DNA of 64,000 nt. Origin: Takifugu bimaculatus. Lineage: Eukaryota; Chordata; Actinopteri; Tetraodontiformes; Tetraodontidae. The position numbers and the translations under genes were made by a program. The stretch lies in assembly GCA_004026145.2 (NCBI GenBank), contig CP034980.1, forward strand, positions 12,255,649-12,319,648, read 5' to 3'. Below the pieces are notes generated by a model. The model searched no databases. It worked only from the letters and a program-made list of their open reading frames with translations, and had not been told where the DNA came from. This document shows, piece after piece, positions 1 to 13,476 of this stretch (position 1 is its first letter; each line of letters begins with the position of its first letter).

Positions 1-880
1 AGCACATGGAACACTTTAGCCAAAGTCTTAGGAATGTTTTCAATCATTGTACAGATATTTTTGTACATTTTCCTATAACACATTCAAGCCCACTGGTGCA
101 CCACAGTCTGGCAAAGCTCAGACCCTTCTACTTTCCCCACAGTTTAGGTTGCAACCTAGAGGAGCTGAGGAGTCGAGGTATCTTTGGCAGCAGTTACAGT
201 CTTCTTGGGACGATGCTACAATCCTTGCACACCTGGATTGGGGAACGTTCCTCCCTGCAGATCCTCTCAAGCGGGACCAGGTTAGATTGTGAGTGTCTGT
301 GGGCGTTTTCAGGTTGGATCAGGTTGTCTTTAGTTAATGCTGCCACCACCTGGCTTCAAAGGGATGCTGCTGAGCAGCTGATGAAGCAGTTTTTGATTTT
401 CTACCAAAGGTGATCATTAAAGTCGAGGCCACAAAGATCAACTTTTGCCTCATCAGACCCAATAGACCAGGTTCTCACAGTTTGGGAGTCCTTTGGGTGT
501 TTCTTTGCCAACTTTTCTTGAGAAGCCTCTTCTGTCAGGCCACTGTGCAACACTCCATTAATCAGGGTTTTATGGCAGCGACAGCAAACTTCCTGGAACC
601 TTCCACCATCTGCACACAGGCTCTCTGGAGCTCAGCCAGGGCCACCATCGGTTTCCTGGTTACATCTCTTACAAAGATCCTTTTCCCCCCGAATGCTCAG
701 CCAGCTCTGAGTCATGGCCCTTCCAAATCTTTCAGAAGGATGGAGGCCTCTGTGCTCTTGGGAACCCTTAGTGCAGCAGATTTTTTCTTTTTCTTTTGTA
801 TCCTTCTCAGATCTGTGCCTCAATTCAATCCTGTCTCCGAGCTGTGGAGACAGTCTTCTGACCTCATGGTCGACTTAGAA
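1..880 (-). mobile_element. Decayed Tc1-like transposon, inside abhd18 intron
   Basis: Read on the minus strand, this stretch carries broken blocks recognisable from the common teleost Tc1-like transposase gene. In order they are a helix-turn-helix part (about 870-640, matching the usual text for resistance to silencing of 'gatgatggaggcc' and 'agatctgtgcctc' on the plus strand), a middle part with 'ggtggtggcagcat' near 335, and a tail near 200 reading 'gactgtaactgctgccaaag'. Stops and frameshifts interrupt every frame, so it is a relic. Long plus-strand ORFs here are chance readings of it. It sits downstream of the last visible abhd18 exon, so it probably lies in that intron. Recognition is by memory of the family's nucleotide text, not by a search. 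The left end may lie outside the window. Confidence 0.7.
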
Positions 881-1333
881 CTCATCATCAGTTGTGAAAG
901 CACAGACGTCAGGGAAATGTTTTAGTTGTTATTTATCATTATTTCCAATCTAAAGTTCAGTGTATTTGTCATTCTTGGTTACTCTGAGCAGATTGATGAA
1001 ATATGAGTTGCACCATAATGTACAATTGAAAATAATTGCCTGACTTCTTGTAGAGTCTCATATTTTCTTGTAAAATCAAGTAAAGGACAAAATGTTTTGC
1101 ATCTGCAATCAGTCAAATCCCAAAGGTCAAAGGTTTAGAACTTACAGCTGGTCTTTGGGTTTACGATAGCCATGTAAAACGGTCAGTCAAGGAAAAAAAA
1201 CAGCAGACATCTCCAAGAACATGTGCAACATATGACTAGGTGACAGGTTCTCAACGCTAAAACAGTGTTTAATCTGTTCACCTTTGTACGGAGGTGTGCT
1301 TCAGCAGTCAAAAACGAAAAGAGGAAAGACACT

Positions 1334-1342
1334 AAAGGATAT
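1334..1342 (-). other. abhd18: U12-type AT-AC 5' splice site
   Basis: On the minus strand the exon ends ...CCC TAC T and is followed directly by ATATCCTTT, the textbook 5' splice site of minor-spliceosome AT-AC introns. Splitting here leaves a lone T, the first base of the second Tyr codon of the conserved Asn-Pro-Tyr-Tyr. No GT nearby gives a product like the family. The partner acceptor and branch point are outside the window or unrecognised. Confidence 0.75.
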
Positions 1343-2842
1343 AGTAGGGATTCTCCAGAAGCAAAGAGGCCATCCCCGCCTCTTTGATCATGGGTCGGGC
1401 CATCAGGGTCCGCCTGCGCCAGAAAAACTGCACACACAGAACAAGTTGTGAGCACAGCAAAGAGAGCAAGATGACGAATATCCATCTGGGGAAAAGGCTT
1501 GGTCAACGATGAAGGCTGTTACATAGAAGGTCTACACATCACATTGGAATGTTTTTGAGCCTTACATGGTCTCCAGTCCCAGCCAAGTGGATACATACTG
1601 GTCTATTCTTCTGCCACCTTTTGGGAACTATAAACTGGAACCTGAAATCCAGCAGAATTCCCATTATGTGTGTTCAGGAACCACAAGTGACATTTCCTCC
1701 TATTTCTGCACAAACACCAAATCAAACAACAGATAAACTGGACAAAAACACAACTGTTTTCAAAATGATTGACAGTCTGAGGTGTCAATTAGGCCATTTG
1801 AGACAGCATGTCCAGCTTTTGGAGGTAAAAGCTGAGGGTAAAGGAGGAGTCACAGATTCTACCTGGCTTTGACAGCTTCTGGAGGAAGAATTCCAGAAAC
1901 AAAGTGCTCAAGTGGAGAGATGAAGTACCCTTCATGGATATAACAGTCACTATTCTCCTCTGTCTGATAAACAGAGACACAGATAGCCGTCAAAACCTAA
2001 TCAGATTAGGGCCCCGTGAAGAGAGACCAGGGAAAAATACCTTGTTTATGTAAACTGGGTAGTCCTTAGGCACCAGGGACTTGCATTTTTCTCTGTCTCC
2101 AATGATCTTACGAAACTCAAAGATTCTACAAAACAGAAGAAAGCTCAGCACATCATGTATTCTACCACAGAATGGGAACTGACTGCATGGGACATTAACC
2201 ACAAGTCATTCCAGAATGGTTTTCATAAGGGTTGTGAAATTGGTATTTAAAATCATGCTTCAAACACTTAAACGCCACATTTAATTAAAAACATCAACAC
2301 ATTGAAATACTGAAACTGATTTTACATTTTTGTCCCAATTACAGGAGCAGTAGCAACCGCCATCATTTTTGAAAAGAATTAGGATCCGTTAGAGGAGCAG
2401 AAGTGTCCTCACAAACGGTTTTGGCTAGGTTGTTTCCAGGCATAAAGCTTTGGTGACCAACCCCGTCAGCATCTACAAAACTTGTTTAATCTTGTTCATG
2501 ACATGATGATAAACACAGCCTTTTTAATGAGAAGAATTGCAACATTTTGACCAAAACTCTTAGTGAGGGTTTTTTTTTTGTTTTTTTAAATTGTCAAACC
2601 AATAAACTGGAAACAAAAATCGGGAAATCACAAGGAGAGGGGTAGTTTGAACTGGTAACAGGCTGCAGTAAAGAAACAACCCTTAGATGGGGTCTGCTTG
2701 TTATCATGGTGTGACTCTAGTGTATTCTGTGGGGTTTCATTTTCCTGCACCTTTTGAGATCTTCAGGTTTTCCCCATCCTCCAATGAACAGTTTGGTGAG
2801 GAGCAGTCTTCTGTAAAATACATCTAGTCTGCTCACACCCAT
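1343..2842 (-). CDS. abhd18: abhydrolase domain-containing protein 18 (5' part)
   Basis: Five coding exons on the minus strand, in order: 2842-2751, 2125-2041, 1963-1863, 1641-1566 and 1427-1343. Phases agree at every junction. The product starts MGVSRLDVFYRRLLLTKLF and continues through FEFRKIIGDREKCKSLV, GYFISPLEHFV, VCIHLAGTGDH and WRRRTLMARPMIKEAG to LLLENPY. It matches vertebrate ABHD18 (C4orf29) almost residue for residue. The family has an alpha/beta-hydrolase fold and poorly understood function; a lipid or mitochondrial role would be inference. HLAGTGDH is the strand-turn region near the oxyanion hole. The nucleophile serine and the rest of the fold would lie on exons beyond the left edge. 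The last visible exon ends in an AT-AC-type donor (1334-1342). A possible 5' noncoding exon ends near 3845 at a GTTAGT donor, weakly supported. Confidence 0.93.
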
Positions 2843-5252
2843 GGACCATCAACTGGCATCTACACAGATTTAAGAAGACAATTATACTTATATCATATAA
2901 TGCAACACAGAATATGGAAGGACTAAGATGGTCGTATTCCTTCCATAAGATAATTTTATCTAAATGGCATCAAACAGTTGATAAACGTGATTTCAGATGC
3001 AGATTCCAGAACCGAGGTGCAATACCGAACATTGCCAGTAGATGTCACAATCTCACCACTAGGAGGTTTCTGAACTGCTTGTCAGAAGAAAAACTTGTGG
3101 AACATAGTTCCTCCAAAAAAAATATTATTTTGAATTATGTCATTGATTTATTTAACTGTTACATTTTAGGAGCCTTTACACGTTGTTGTAGTTTAAAGGA
3201 TAACGTGGCTTGAAGGAAAGCCACACTTAATGCGTGATCTTTTCTATTAAGTAATCAGTAATAATAACAATGAGTTAAAAGGTGTCAATATTGCTCAACT
3301 ACGATGTTTTTCTGCGTTTGTGCCTGTTTTATCAGACTAATTCATATAATAATATCGAAAATCTCAAATTTACTGGCGTTCAGACGGTTGCCTACATTCT
3401 TTTTGCACCTGACACTATTGTCTTCTATACTATTACTGTCTCAAGTATTACTATTGCTGATTCCATAAGTTTTAAAACCAAAGATTAAATAGATCAAACT
3501 CCCAAGGAAAACACTGAACTTCTGTTCACCACCAATAATCTTGACAGGAAGGAGCTCCACCGAAACTCGGTCACACTCGCTTCATATCCACAGAAACTCT
3601 AAATGTTGGCGTTTATGTTGAGGAAATAAGATGAGATAATACGAGGGTTGAAGTTATATAATATCGCTGACCTTCCTGATTACGCATATTTTTATAACTG
3701 GAATGCGTCCTGCATGAAGTTTAACTTAGCTAAGAAGGCTAACATAGCTGCGGTTACTCGCTACTGAATAAGGCCTCTGCTCACGGTAAAGTTACACACA
3801 AAGAACTGATTTATTACAAAAACAATGATTTAGATTTACTAACCTCCAACAGGCGACCTTGTGGATTATTTGGAACACCACGCTGACAGCTGCGATCAGA
3901 AGGACAAATCATTCAATCATGTTTCGTCAATAATTACCTTTAACTACATCTACTTCCTGCCAATGTATTGAAAATAAAATATCATTTCGCCTTTGACGTG
4001 TCCAACTTTTTCATTATACGGAAAAGAAATGTGAAAGAGATTCTTTAAAATAGTAAAATGACTTAATTTATGTGCAACAAAATTATATACATGTTTGTAT
4101 TTACAATCGTCAGGACTTTGCGGCATTATTTGCAGCGTAGACATCAAATCGTATCTTATTTTGAAGGGAAACACTATATTTGGTTTGACGTGTACAAATC
4201 TGGAATTGACGGACCACGTTGTTCTACTAACTGTTGAGCTGTCCAGGGTCGGATCAGGCTCTCCAGGTCACCCCCAGGTCACCAGACACGGGCAAATAAA
4301 AGCATAAATACCTATCATATACAAACAAACGCTGCTTTTTGCTTAAGTGAACGCGATTCAAACAAATATTTGCTCAAACGAAGGCAGTTCCTCATACAGT
4401 GCCATTGTTTCACTTTTAAGGAATCTGCAGATGCTACACCACCACCCGACCTCTATGGATATTACTTCACATTTTATACAGCTATAAAAATACCTTTACT
4501 TTTAGCTCGTTGGTAACTTTTTTAATAGATTGAGATTGTAGTATTGGACATTCAATAAACCTTATATATTTTGTCATCTAGAGAAACTGTTCAAGAGGTT
4601 TTAGTGGATGAAAGTTGCACAAAATGTTTAATCCAGAGAAAAATCAATTTTTTATTTATTTATTTTTTTTTACAATGAGGTTTGTGCTTTTTCAGCAATT
4701 CCGGATTTGATGTTAAACTATTCTAACACTGCAGAGATTCTGCTCCTTCCATCTCTAGAACGTCTGCTGTGGAAACATCCTCTGCTCACTACTGCGCCAC
4801 CTTAACTCAATTCCCTGCAGGATGGTGCCATCACTGTTGTCTTGTCTGGCAGTTGCTCAAAATTAAACTAGGTTTAAGGATAAGCTAATTGTAATTAATT
4901 TAACAAATTGCAGAATGGCTCTTATGGCTCGTATTGTAAATCCACAGTTTCCAGCTTGAGTAGCTCAACGATGTCTCATCTTAACATCAGAACACCAAAG
5001 ACATTTGGCAATTGCATTTAATGAAGAATGAATATTAGAACATAAAAAGTTTACAAGATCTCCAACGTTTTAACAGTTTTGTTGCTACTTTGACAGTATT
5101 GCAACGACAGAAATTAATATTCTTCATAATTGTCTTAACTGCACGGGCGTTATGACTTAATTGATCTGATCATGTGATCTTCACAATATGAAGAACATCA
5201 ACTTCCAAACACCATTACAATTTCAATGAAGGCAGAGGAAGTTCTGTTAAAT
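2843..5252. other. abhd18 5' flank and gap to igbp1 3' end
   Basis: No further protein gene is supported here. The abhd18 5' leader and promoter should lie between 2843 and about 3950. The run TTTATTTATTTATTT near 4650 is, on the minus strand, a cluster of AATAAA-like signals that could end the igbp1 transcript about 600 bases after its stop. AT-rich sequence otherwise; short ORFs at 2914, 3282, 3950 and 4095 show no family resemblance and no codon pattern. Confidence 0.5.
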
Positions 5253-6837
5253 TTAACCCATGTTGTGGCGGTTTCCATAACCTCTACGGTGAGTGTCTTT
5301 CCAATCATCCCAGTTTCTGGCTTTCATTAATGTTTCCTCATCATCTTTGTCCTCTTTTTCCTCCTTTTCTTCCTTTTCTCTCTCCTCAGCCACAGGGTCC
5401 TCCTCCACAGGGACCTTCCTCGGTATGCCCTGGTCAGGAAGGCCCCCTTGTTTTCTGTGCTGTTCATACCAGTCATCTACTGACATGGTGGGAAGGCTCG
5501 GGTACCCAGACCCGAACACCTGAGCCTGTGGATGAAGCAAAAAAATAGCTAACACTTGAAAAATAGAAATCAAATACAAATGAGAAAAAACTCTACATAT
5601 ACAATGGAAAATAATAAAAGTCATTACTTTCACCCGTGTTTTCTGTTAACAAAATACCAATTCTAAAAAGATGTTATTGTTGTTACTAATCAAATCAGAA
5701 AAACCAGCTAGCACCTCGAGTGTCCTCTATACATAAACCCACCTGTAGAGCATCTTTGGTTAGGATGAATGGCTTCATGGGAGGTCGGACTGGCTGAGCA
5801 GGCTGCCTGGTAGCACCTTGGTTCCCTCCACCCATGCTCCTGAGGATCTCCACCTCCTGGGCAATGCTCTCTAGTTCCTCCAGACCCACAGTAATCCATT
5901 TCTTTATATTGAGAAGATAAAAATCTCTGGTAGCTTCCTCATCCGCCTGCCCACTCTCAACGGCTCGCTGGACATCAGTCAGCCTCGATTCCAGCTCCTT
6001 CTTCTGACGGTAGCGTTCTATCTTTGCTCGTCTCTGAACTGCCATGGAAACCAGGTCTGTTGAGGAGGGCCCCACCTGGAACAGCAAGCACACCTCACAG
6101 TTTTGGCTCATTCATTTCTGTGCTATTGCTACGTGTTTCCTGCCTATCACTAGTAAAAATTAATAAATGAAAGGGTTAGTACGCCTGTATCAAGAACTTA
6201 ACAATCATCTAGTTCCATCAGGTAAGGGATGTTGTTGAGAGGTTTAGAACCAGCTAAGGTAGCTGTAGATGGTGCAAATGTGTAGGTAAGTTGTGATTCA
6301 TTTATAGACTAAATCTTTGGAAACGGTTTATACGATGTGTTTGATTTGCGATGATATATCCAGACAACTTACGGTAGACAGGTCACTTCCTGCGCCGGGG
6401 CTTGTGTTTTCATCCGTTGATTTGGGCAGTTCAAAATCTGTTACGTTGTATTCTTTACATCTCTTCAAGAAATCATTAAAGTAAGCCTGGGCGGCTTGGA
6501 TTATTTCTAGTCGCTTGTCTCGGTTAATTTTCTTCAGTGTCAGTGCACCTAACAGAGCTGGAAGCAGCATGTACTTCAGGTCCACCGTGGCTATTTCTTC
6601 AAGCTCTTCATTGCGACTGAAAAGGTTGAGCTGAGCTACCATTCGTGACGCTTCTTCCAACATACTCAGGCCTGACTTTACTTTATTCTGGACAGCATCG
6701 GAGTTGAGTGCCTCATTTGTATTGTCTACATCTTCAAAAATCTTCCATCCACGATCGAGTAAGACTGATAAATTTAAAGGCTCTTCTCCTAAATTAGAGG
6801 GCAGTTTGGAATGTTCGGTGTCTGCGCTTTCCGCCAT
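5253..6837 (-). CDS. igbp1: immunoglobulin-binding protein 1 (alpha4, PP2A regulator)
   Basis: Three exons on the minus strand: 6837-6373, 6075-5743 and 5525-5253, all phase 0, giving 356 residues (mammalian IGBP1 is about 340). IGBP1/alpha4 (yeast Tap42) binds free catalytic subunits of PP2A, PP4 and PP6, protects them from degradation and links them to TOR signalling in the cytosol. Exon 1 encodes the helical TPR-like domain, including WKIFEDVDNTNEALNS and YMLLPALLGALTLK. Exon 2 carries the basic helix with RRAKIERYRQKKELE, then TRDFYLLNIKKWI and the proline-rich RPPMKPFILTKDALQ. Exon 3 has the conserved VFGSGYPSLPTMSVDDWYEQ, a Glu/Lys/Asp-rich stretch and a C-terminal DDWKDTHRRGYGNRHNMG. 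The start at 6837 gives MAESADTEHS and precedes the conserved domain by about 20 residues. Divergent from atoh8, about 2.1 kb away. Confidence 0.96.
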
Positions 6838-7744
6838 ATTGTTTTCCTTCTTCTTCGAGGCTTATTTGACACTTACCAAAACATCTAAGGTGCACTACTG
6901 CCACCAGCTGGCGAGGATTATATCGCATGGGTGGCGACAGGGACCGCAATACCCTGATTCGTCAGATAAGCAGCAATCAGAATGGGTTGACCGTCAGGAT
7001 TCATTAATAAAATGGGTTCAATAGCCTTTAAGATGGTAATTTTGACAGCCACTTTTATTCACAATACTCAAGCATTTTGTATTTCTTTCTATAGTCACTG
7101 ACTGGTTGAAGTTAATTGATACTGGTAGTATAGGAGGAAGTTGCAGTTCAATGTAGCAAAGTGAATATTGTTCTTTGCTTTGAATCAAAACTTTGATACT
7201 TTGGCTCGTTATTTGGTGTTACGCCAGCATGAGGCCGGGCGTGGGTGTAAGATAACTCAACATGTCTTTCATTGAAGGAGACTAAGCAGGGAAAACAATT
7301 TTTAAAACTTTGGACAGGATTTTGGCAGCCACACCAAAACCAGTATTTTTGTCAAGGGTTTCCTAAACTTCTCAATTGAAAGTTTATGGTATTATTTAAA
7401 TACATAGATGATTAAATGCCTTACTCAACAAAACAGTGCATTAAAAACACAACAGATTTCTTGATTTATTGTATAGAGTCATGCAGCCAGGCATGAATGC
7501 AAACATTAGTATAGATGCTAATATATAACAGCTGATGAGGACTTATCAATGTGTGGTTATTTTATGACAATGAACAAATCTTACTCCACATTATACCATT
7601 TTTGGGAACTGAAACTGGCACATTAAGAAGTTTTTCATAAGTAAAGCCATTATTAATGCACTTTATTATTTTTAACACATTAGACGGACCAACTCTGCAG
7701 TTAACCTTTAAGAAACAGTCCCAGTACAAAACAACAGGAACCAT

Positions 7745-7831
7745 GCTCTCTCTCTCTTGCTCCCTCCCTCCCTCTATCTCTCTCTTTCTCCCTCTCTCTG
7801 CCCCCCCCCCCCCCCCCCCCTCTCTCTCTCC
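7745..7831 (+). repeat. Polypyrimidine tract with C20 run
   Basis: Almost uninterrupted C/T for about 85 bases: CT repeats, then CCCT units, then 20 consecutive C (7801-7820), then CT repeats. Low-complexity sequence; length in the source may be affected by sequencing across the C run. Confidence 0.9.
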
Positions 7832-8224
7832 AGCCAGCCAGACGCCAGCAACCACAGGGGCTCAAGCTCCAGTTGTCACCGGGGCAGCAGCGCGGAGGCA
7901 TCGGGGCTGTGAGGCAGACGCGGAGCCACTGACAGCAGAACCCCGAACTCATGAAACTTTTGTGGATTACAGTTTTTTTCAGTTCCATTGTCGACACGGT
8001 CAACACGCGATTTTCTGAGCTGAGGAATTCCCTGGGCAGACGTCACCTTTGAAGAAACTTTCTGGGGAATAAATCACAACAAGGACAACATGCAGAGGAC
8101 AAGATCCCCCCCATCATCATCATTATCATCATCATCATTATTGGACCACATCACTTGCCCTTTTAACTAATTGTTGCTCTTGTGATAGATTTTATTAGAG
8201 GTGCAGTGAAGTATTTACAGTTGC

Positions 8225-8326
<102 letters not shown>

Positions 8327-8955
8327 TTAATCTCTCTGTAGTTACTTTGGAAAGTGAACATAAGAGCTGCAGCCTGTTGGTGCTCACAGTTCAGTGTGTG
8401 TATCAATGTGGGTTATTCTCAGTGCTGCTATGCAGACAGACTGGAGCCACACACAGACAGCTCGGCTGCAGCCCTGCAGCTCACACTGAGAGAAACAGCT
8501 GAAGGAAGAAAAAAAAGTCAATCCTGAGGGACAACTCTGCAGAGGAGCAGATGTTATGTATGACTTGGTCTTTTAATGTGGATTATTCAGGATGCTGTTA
8601 TGCAGACAGAGTGGAGCCACATAAAATTGGCAAGTAAAGTTCAAGTAATAAAAGCAACACGTCTGTCAGTGCTGCTCCACAGCTTCTATTACACATGTGG
8701 CATCTGAGGATTTAAAGGTTTTAAGCTTGTATTACTGTTTAAAACTCGGACTTATAGTATAAAGTGTATTTAAAAGTAGAAAGTTTCTCACACGGAACAA
8801 CGGTTGCTGTCCTCTCAGTAAGGACGTGCACTACTTTAAAACCCTTGTTGAACTTAAATGTGTAAAGAGTCTTAGGGCCCTGTATTCAGCCTGTATACTT
8901 TGCTTTCTTTTATATTGTCTTTCTTGAGTTTGGATCATTCTTTAAGTGTTGGAAA

Positions 8956-11900
8956 ATGAAAAACCCTCATCCACTGTGTAACACCTGGGCTCGATCCATT
9001 AATGAAGAGCCGACCCTGATCACAGCACCAGAGCCTAATAAGAAGTTCAAGAGGAAGTCCAGGGAGCCTAAAAGGTTAAAAACCTTTCCATCGGAAATGT
9101 CCGATGTCGACATGGCAGATGATATTCAGACTTGTGACATCAGCATGCTGGCTCCACTGCAGAGGAAGCTGATCATGTCCCAGGACGTAATGGCCAGTAC
9201 TCCAGGGATCCTGTCAGGACTACCAGAAGGCAGCCTGGCTCTCGCTCAGAGCGCCGCTATAGACATGAGAATTGGCATCAATTTACCTGCCATTCCATCT
9301 AAAATGGCCCAGTTACCTGCCTCCACATTCCCCAACCTGGAGATCTCCCAGTGGCCCCCAGCCATCTCTCAGCCTCTGACCAACAGACTCAAACTGGGCC
9401 TCTGCTCACCGTTCACCCTGTCAACATCCACCAGCAGCAGTAGCAGCAGCAGTCGCTCACCAGGCAACCAGGAGCCCTCTTTAGCAGGCCAAACTGCAAC
9501 TCTGCCTGGCCCCAGAGCATCCCAGACCCCCCAGTATCACAACCACATGGATCCTCAGGTCCAGTCGCTCAAGGTGAGTTTATGTTCTGTGCACATTCTC
9601 AGATGTTTCTATGTTATACGCTCCCTGGCCAAAAAGGAAAGTCACCACCTGGATTCAACTAAGCAAATATTTAGGAGCCTATTGGATAATTACTGCAGGG
9701 GTGATGATTTTTCAGCTGGCAGCAAGTTATTTAACCCCAACTGATGCACTGAGGAGCCTCTGAGCTTTCTTAAACAACCATTTAGAAGGACGCATCGTGA
9801 AAAAGCTGTTCGTCTGTTTGAGGAGGGTCAAATCATCAGCTGCATCAAGCACAGAAAAGATCTGGGGGATGCAGAAACTGCTAAGATTGGGTTCGGAACT
9901 GTGCAACAAATTATTAAAAACTGAAGGGGGACCATTGTCTTTGAGGAAGAAATGAGGTCGGGATACAATCCTGAAGGATCACGATCGTTGATCACTTCAA
10001 GGTTTGGTGAAATCAGATCATAGTAACCCAACAGTAGGCCTGAGGGCTGTGTTAAAGAGTGAACTCTTTTCTGAAGGAACTGAAGGGACTAAACAGCTGT
10101 GGAGCCTTAAGAAACCACTAATCAGTGAGGCTAATCAGGGGAAAAAGGCTTGAATTTACTGGGGAGCATAAAGACCGGACTCAATGGAAGAAGGTCAGGT
10201 GATCTGATGAGTCCAGATTTACCCTCCTCCAGAGTGACGGGGGCATCGGGGTAAGAAGAGAGGCCAGCTGACGGGGGCAGCTCTGATCTGGGGTTGCTCA
10301 GGTCCAGGAACATTATGGGCCTAAAGAATGAGATCAGCTGATGAGAGGAAGAGACTGAATGACCAGGTTGGTCCATCAATGGATTGGGAACCATTAGGGG
10401 CAGCTAGAGAAACTTTGGTGGTCTGACTGTCCCGACATCAACACAAGACCTTAGTGAAAAGTGAATGCAACACTGGACAGAAATAAATCTTTTGACATCG
10501 TAGACGCCAGGCGGGGTATCGATGTGGGCGAGGAGAAGTCAGCTAAGCACCTGATCAGTTAGTCATGCAATATGACATTTCAGCCTCGACGATGATGATC
10601 CATTATCAGTGGTTTTAACCACATTTACCCCAGATTCCAAAGTGAAGATCTGGTCCTTAATCCTACCACAAAGTCAACTGAGGTGGTTTAATTTGTTTAT
10701 ATGGATTGAAAAAAAAAGTATATTGATAACAAATCTAATAATAGTACTACTCACTTTTACTAATAACTGCTAAGTTATACTTTGTCACAAGGCTTATTTA
10801 CCCAATAACCAAGTCACCATAAAAGTTGAGGGTTTTGAGAGCACAAGAAGGAGAAAATGTAGGAGAAAAAAGTTTCCGAAGTCCAGCAAAGCCCCCACAA
10901 ATGTGACAGTAACCATCCCAACCAGGTTTGATTAGAGGAAAGTGGATCATGAACGCACCCCTAAAGCTCGCAGCCTCTATTTAAGTTTAGTTTATTTAAG
11001 TTGTTGAATAATTTATGCCTCAAATGACCAAGAAGAAAATATTAACAGACGTTTCTGTACACTGGTGATAATCAAATGACGGACGCACTGTGGACGAGTC
11101 TCGGATGACAATGTTGCTTTTGTGGCAGTCACACTTGAACTCATGGAACACAAGTGTTCAATTTAGAGTGTTGAGCCTGTTTTGATCAGCTCTCTCGTCT
11201 ACACTCAGGAATCACCCAGGAAGCGGGTTGGACTAACAGAAGATGGACCTGGACAAATTCAAGAGGTCAAAGCCATCCAGCAGACCAGGAGGCTGCTGGC
11301 TAATGCCCGGGAGAGAACTCGCGTCCACACCATCAGTGCTGCGTTCGAGGCCCTAAGGAAGCAGGTCAGGTCCTCCGTCATGACTGAAACATCACTAATT
11401 AGAGGTCACACATGTTGACTCCTTTAACTCCAGAACCTGTCCTGGATGTAAATTAAACTCCCAACACGCACACATATGTTCCACAGACAGACGCTCATCA
11501 GAATCTATCCCCCCTCAGAGACACTGTAGACAGAACTCTGATGTTTGAAAGTCCAAAAGCACTAACATGGCAAGAACATGTCAGGAGAAACAGCTGCTGA
11601 AACATGACTGGAAGACAGACAAGTGCACATTGCTATTGTTTTGAAGGTTCCTGTCCTTTTCCTTTACTTTCCCCTCCATAAACCAAATGTGAGTTGATTG
11701 TTGATGGAGCCCTATTTTCCTTCGCACATACAAAGTTGCGTTTTTGCTAGTGTCATCCACACTGACCTTTAGTTATCTGACATTAACCAATTCAATTGGT
11801 TAACTTGTCACATTAAAATCCCAAATCCTCCATTTCTTTCCATCCCAAGGTGCCATGTTACTCATATGGCCAGAAACTCTCAAAGCTGGCTATTCTGCGT

Positions 11901-13209
11901 ATCGCCTGCAACTACATCCTGTCCTTGGCACAGCTGGCTGAGCTGGACTACAGCAACGACCACAACAGCGTGAACTTCTCTCAGTGTGTGGAACAATGTA
12001 CCAGGACCCTGCAGGCCGAGGGCCGGAGCAAGAAAAGGAAAGTGAGTAAGCACTGTCAGAGGGGAGGGTTGGAGGTCAAAATCAAAGAGTCAAATCAAGT
12101 CAAATCTAACATAGTTTAAAGGGTCGGAACTTCGGGGTTTTGCTCAAACTCAGAAGAACTCAAGACTTTTGTTTTTCCATTCAATCAAGTTTGACTAATA
12201 TCTCTTTCCTTCCATTTCCTGTTTGTGTGTAAACTCCCGATGTTGTTGTGTTTGACAAGCGCACGTGCAGCAGCGATTGGAAACCTTTAGAATAACTTTG
12301 CAAAGAATTGGAAGAAGAGAATAGGTGTAAGCCTCATCAGAGCTCAACATAAAGCTAAAAAGCAACGTAAAAGAACTTTAGGAATGATGAATGGGGCTGG
12401 GACTGTGTGCCATGATGCTTTACGCATTAGCATTGTCTACTTTGACTACGGTACTCAGAAATTGTTAATTTTTTCAAATGTGAGTTATTATGACCACAAA
12501 TATTTGGAAAATCTAACTAGTTAATCAGAGAATCCCCTATAAATGAAGTTCTTACCAATAATATTTTCAGCTCACTGCTTAATGTAGCGGTAATTATCAA
12601 AACCCCCTCGTGAACTCAGTACTTGCGTTGCTTTCTTTCAAAGCTCAGCGTCTCCACGCATATGTTAGGAGTCAAAAATCCACATTCTGCATGTTGAGAA
12701 CGAAATGAAGTCAGTGTTGAGGTTTAATTTTAAATGTGACAAAACATTTTAAACCTTCTGCTTGAAGAGTTGGCAAAACATTAAACTTTGAAACATGTTC
12801 AAGTCTTATCTCACGGCCTTGAACAACAATGAGTCACAAAGCACTTTATTTTGTTTCTAAAATGTGCTGTGGGGTCCCCTGTACAAAGTCTCAACTCTCG
12901 TTCATTTTTTACAGTGTACAAAGAAAGAATGGAGGTAGTAACAATAAATACAGCGTGAAGTGTTTACGTCCTGCATCACATTTATGTAGTGTTATTGTTT
13001 GATTTCTCTGTTTGCCAGCAACTTCTCTGTGTGAATGCTAGTGTGTGTGTGTGCGCGCACGCATGTGTGTATGTGTGTGTGTGTGCGCGCACTGAAAGTT
13101 CCAGACACCAGATGTTTAGAATGGAGGGGGAAGTGGAACTGGCGCCACGAAGGGGCAGAGGGCAGAGAAAAGGCACGCAAACTAAAACCACACACAGACA
13201 GACACGCAT

Positions 13210-13293
<84 letters not shown>

Positions 13294-13425
13294 CTGCCTG
13301 TTTCCACCAGCTGCTGCTGCCTGACAGGCTGATGATCTGATGATGACGGTTTTTCCCTTCCTCTTTCTAAAGTTTGTTGGGGTTGATGGCCTGGAGAGGT
13401 AGAATAGAGGATGTGCTGCAGAGGA

Positions 13426-13476
<51 letters not shown>

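Noticed and set aside
6..925. Long plus-strand ORFs (up to 171 residues) at the left edge
   Set aside because: They are the reverse reading of a decayed Tc1-like element; no protein family matches and the minus strand carries the transposase text.
5293..5548. Plus-strand ORFs opposite igbp1 exon 3
   Set aside because: Antisense of the Glu/Lys-rich igbp1 tail, so Ser/Phe-rich low complexity.
9574..9744. Read-through extension of atoh8 exon 1 to 262 residues
   Set aside because: A GTGAGT donor at 9574 and the phase-0 next exon rebuild the known protein; the extension runs into a mariner relic.
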